Assembly (NCBI GenBank): GCA_029260675.1
Contig: JAJDCV010000234.1
Location: 1-6,747, forward strand
From: Phycisphaeraceae bacterium
GTDB lineage: Bacteria; Planctomycetota; Phycisphaerae; Phycisphaerales; Phycisphaeraceae
Reading direction: 5' to 3'
DNA length: 6,747 nt
A model generated the notes under the pieces. It was not told the DNA's origin, did no database searches, and worked only from the letters and a program-made list of their open reading frames with translations. The position numbers were made by a program, and so were the translations under genes. Of the stretch, positions 5,605 to 6,747 are shown in pieces (the first letter of the stretch is position 1; the number at the start of each line of letters is the position of its first letter).

Positions 5605-6747
5605 TTACCGGCGTTTAACCGCCACCGGCCAACGCCGCTCGATCAAAGACCAATCATTTTGAGCGATCGCACGCCTGATGTCCAATAGGTACCGCTGGAA
5701 GTGCCGGATGTTGTGGGCGCTGACCAGGATCGGCCCAAGCATTTCCTGGGCCATGAACAGGTGCCTCAGGTAGCTGCGGGTGAACCCCCCCCCGCACGCC
5801 GGGCAGTCACATTCCTCATCCAGCACCCCCGAATCCTCAGCAAACTGCGCATTCTTAAGCCTGATCTGACCCGTCGGCGTAAACGCGCAACCGTTGCGGC
5901 CGTTGCGCGTCGGCAGCACGCAATCGAACATGTCCACCCCGGCCCGGACCGCCATGTAAATGTCCCGCTCGTACCCCACCCCCATCAGATACCTCGGCCG
6001 ATCCTCAGGCAGCAGCGGCGCGGTGTGCTCGACCACCTGCTTAATTTCGTCATACCCCTCACCCACAGCGACCCCACCGATCGCAAAGCCCGACAGGTCG
6101 TGCTGGGTCACATGCTCAGCACACCAGGTGCGCGCTGTCAGGTCAGTCCCCCCCTGCACGATCCCGAACAGCCCCTGCTCGTCCGGCCGTTCATGTGATT
6201 GCACGCACCGGTCAAGCCAGCGGACCGTGCGCTCATTGGCGATCTTGACCCGAGCAGGGTAGTCCTCGACCGCCACGGCGTGACGGGTCATGGGGGATAG
6301 TACATTCTCCTGTTGGGCCTGGGTCTCTTTCAACCCGGGATGTTGGCCTTTGCCTTCCCAAACGCCTGAATCCGGAATCCCACCACTGGGCGGACAATCG
6401 TCAAACGCCATGATGATGTCGGCCCCCAGTTCGTTCTGCACCCGCATGGAACGCTCAGGGGTCAACTCGATCAGCCGCCCGTCCAAGTGGCTGCGGAAGG
6501 TCACGCCGTCCTCGCCGATGTCGTTGATATCCGTGAGGCTGAAGACCTGGAACCCGCCGGAGTCCGTGAGGATCGGCCGATCCCACCGCATCCACTTGTG
6601 CAGCCCGCCCATCTGCTTGACGAGTTGCGAACCCGGGCGGAGCATCAGGTGATACGTATTCGATAGAAGGATCTGCGCGCCCACCGCGTCGACCTGTGTC
6701 GGCTGTAACCCCTTGACCGACGCCTGCGTCCCCACCGGCATGAACGC
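5605..6747 (-). CDS. tgt: Queuine tRNA-ribosyltransferase (tRNA-guanine transglycosylase), 5' end outside window
   Basis: Tgt swaps the guanine at position 34 of GUN-anticodon tRNAs for the queuosine precursor preQ1, in the cytoplasm. The visible frame gives 380 residues and starts ...AFMPVGT. In the family MPVGT lies some 30-40 residues inside the protein, so the true start is beyond the window and this Met is not it. Counting from it: LSNTYHLMLRPG (26-37); LTDSGGFQVFSL (58-69) with D60 the general acid/base; GIVQGG (193-198); IGGVAVGE (221-228); LMGVG (252-256); and DMFDCVLPTRNGRNG (270-284) with nucleophile D273. The zinc site is C311, C313, C316 and H343. All catalytic and metal residues are present. 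An insertion of about 35 residues follows FDDCPP (113-118), where relatives have FDECxP then a short link to DYA. The gene ends 6 or 42 nt before yajC depending on that start, so tgt, yajC and secDF probably share a transcript whose promoter lies outside. Confidence 0.97.
   Translation of the reverse strand, partial: AFMPVGTQASVKGLQPTQVDAVGAQILLSNTYHLMLRPGSQLVKQMGGLHKWMRWDRPILTDSGGFQVFSLTDINDIGEDGVTFRSHLDGRLIELTPERSMRVQNELGADIIMAFDDCPPSGGIPDSGVWEGKGQHPGLKETQAQQENVLSPMTRHAVAVEDYPARVKIANERTVRWLDRCVQSHERPDEQGLFGIVQGGTDLTARTWCAEHVTQHDLSGFAIGGVAVGEGYDEIKQVVEHTAPLLPEDRPRYLMGVGYERDIYMAVRAGVDMFDCVLPTRNGRNGCAFTPTGQIRLKNAQFAEDSGVLDEECDCPACGGGFTRSYLRHLFMAQEMLGPILVSAHNIRHFQRYLLDIRRAIAQNDWSLIERRWPVAVKRR

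Noticed and set aside
5701..6652. Plus-strand open frames opposite tgt
   Set aside because: They are shadows of the tgt frame, which carries all catalytic and zinc-binding residues.
1..6747. Search by eye for tRNA genes, CRISPR arrays, insertion sequences, phage or defence genes
   Set aside because: No cloverleaf, regularly spaced repeats, transposase motifs or terminal inverted repeats were seen; nearly all sequence is accounted for by housekeeping genes.

Overview
The window looks like a chromosomal housekeeping segment from a moderately high-GC, Gram-negative-type bacterium. A fused SecD-SecF protein with very large periplasmic domains, the gene order tgt-yajC-secDF, and mostly weak Shine-Dalgarno sites suggest the Planctomycetota, perhaps the Phycisphaerae. 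That placement is inferred from general resemblance, not from a database search.

Layout. Positions 1-165 hold the 3' end of an unrecognised plus-strand gene. A 133-nt gap follows, containing a compact hairpin just before the next start. At 299-1123 (+) lies rsmJ, a 16S rRNA guanine-N2 methyltransferase. A short convergent gap (1124-1216) separates it from the minus-strand cluster, which reads right to left: tgt (5605-6747, its 5' end cut off by the window edge), yajC (5128-5562, or from 5598) and a 1271-codon fused secDF (1217-5032). Together these cover about 80% of the window. No tRNA, rRNA, CRISPR array, insertion sequence or phage gene was found.

How the genes work together. YajC and SecDF form the accessory module of the Sec translocon: SecDF uses the proton gradient to pull secreted proteins out on the periplasmic side, and YajC associates with it. 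Tgt is the tRNA-guanine transglycosylase of queuosine synthesis and is a common upstream neighbour of yajC-secDF. RsmJ modifies the small ribosomal subunit and is independent of this operon.

No new multi-gene system is visible. What deserves a second look is lineage-specific elaboration of conserved proteins. The first periplasmic domain of SecD carries an insertion of about 200 residues, predicted helical, bounded by two copies of a recognisable repeat. The SecF periplasmic domain is enlarged roughly threefold. SecD appears to have an extra N-terminal membrane helix. Tgt has an insertion of about 35 residues next to a conserved active-site-proximal motif. RsmJ is a family known chiefly from Gammaproteobacteria.
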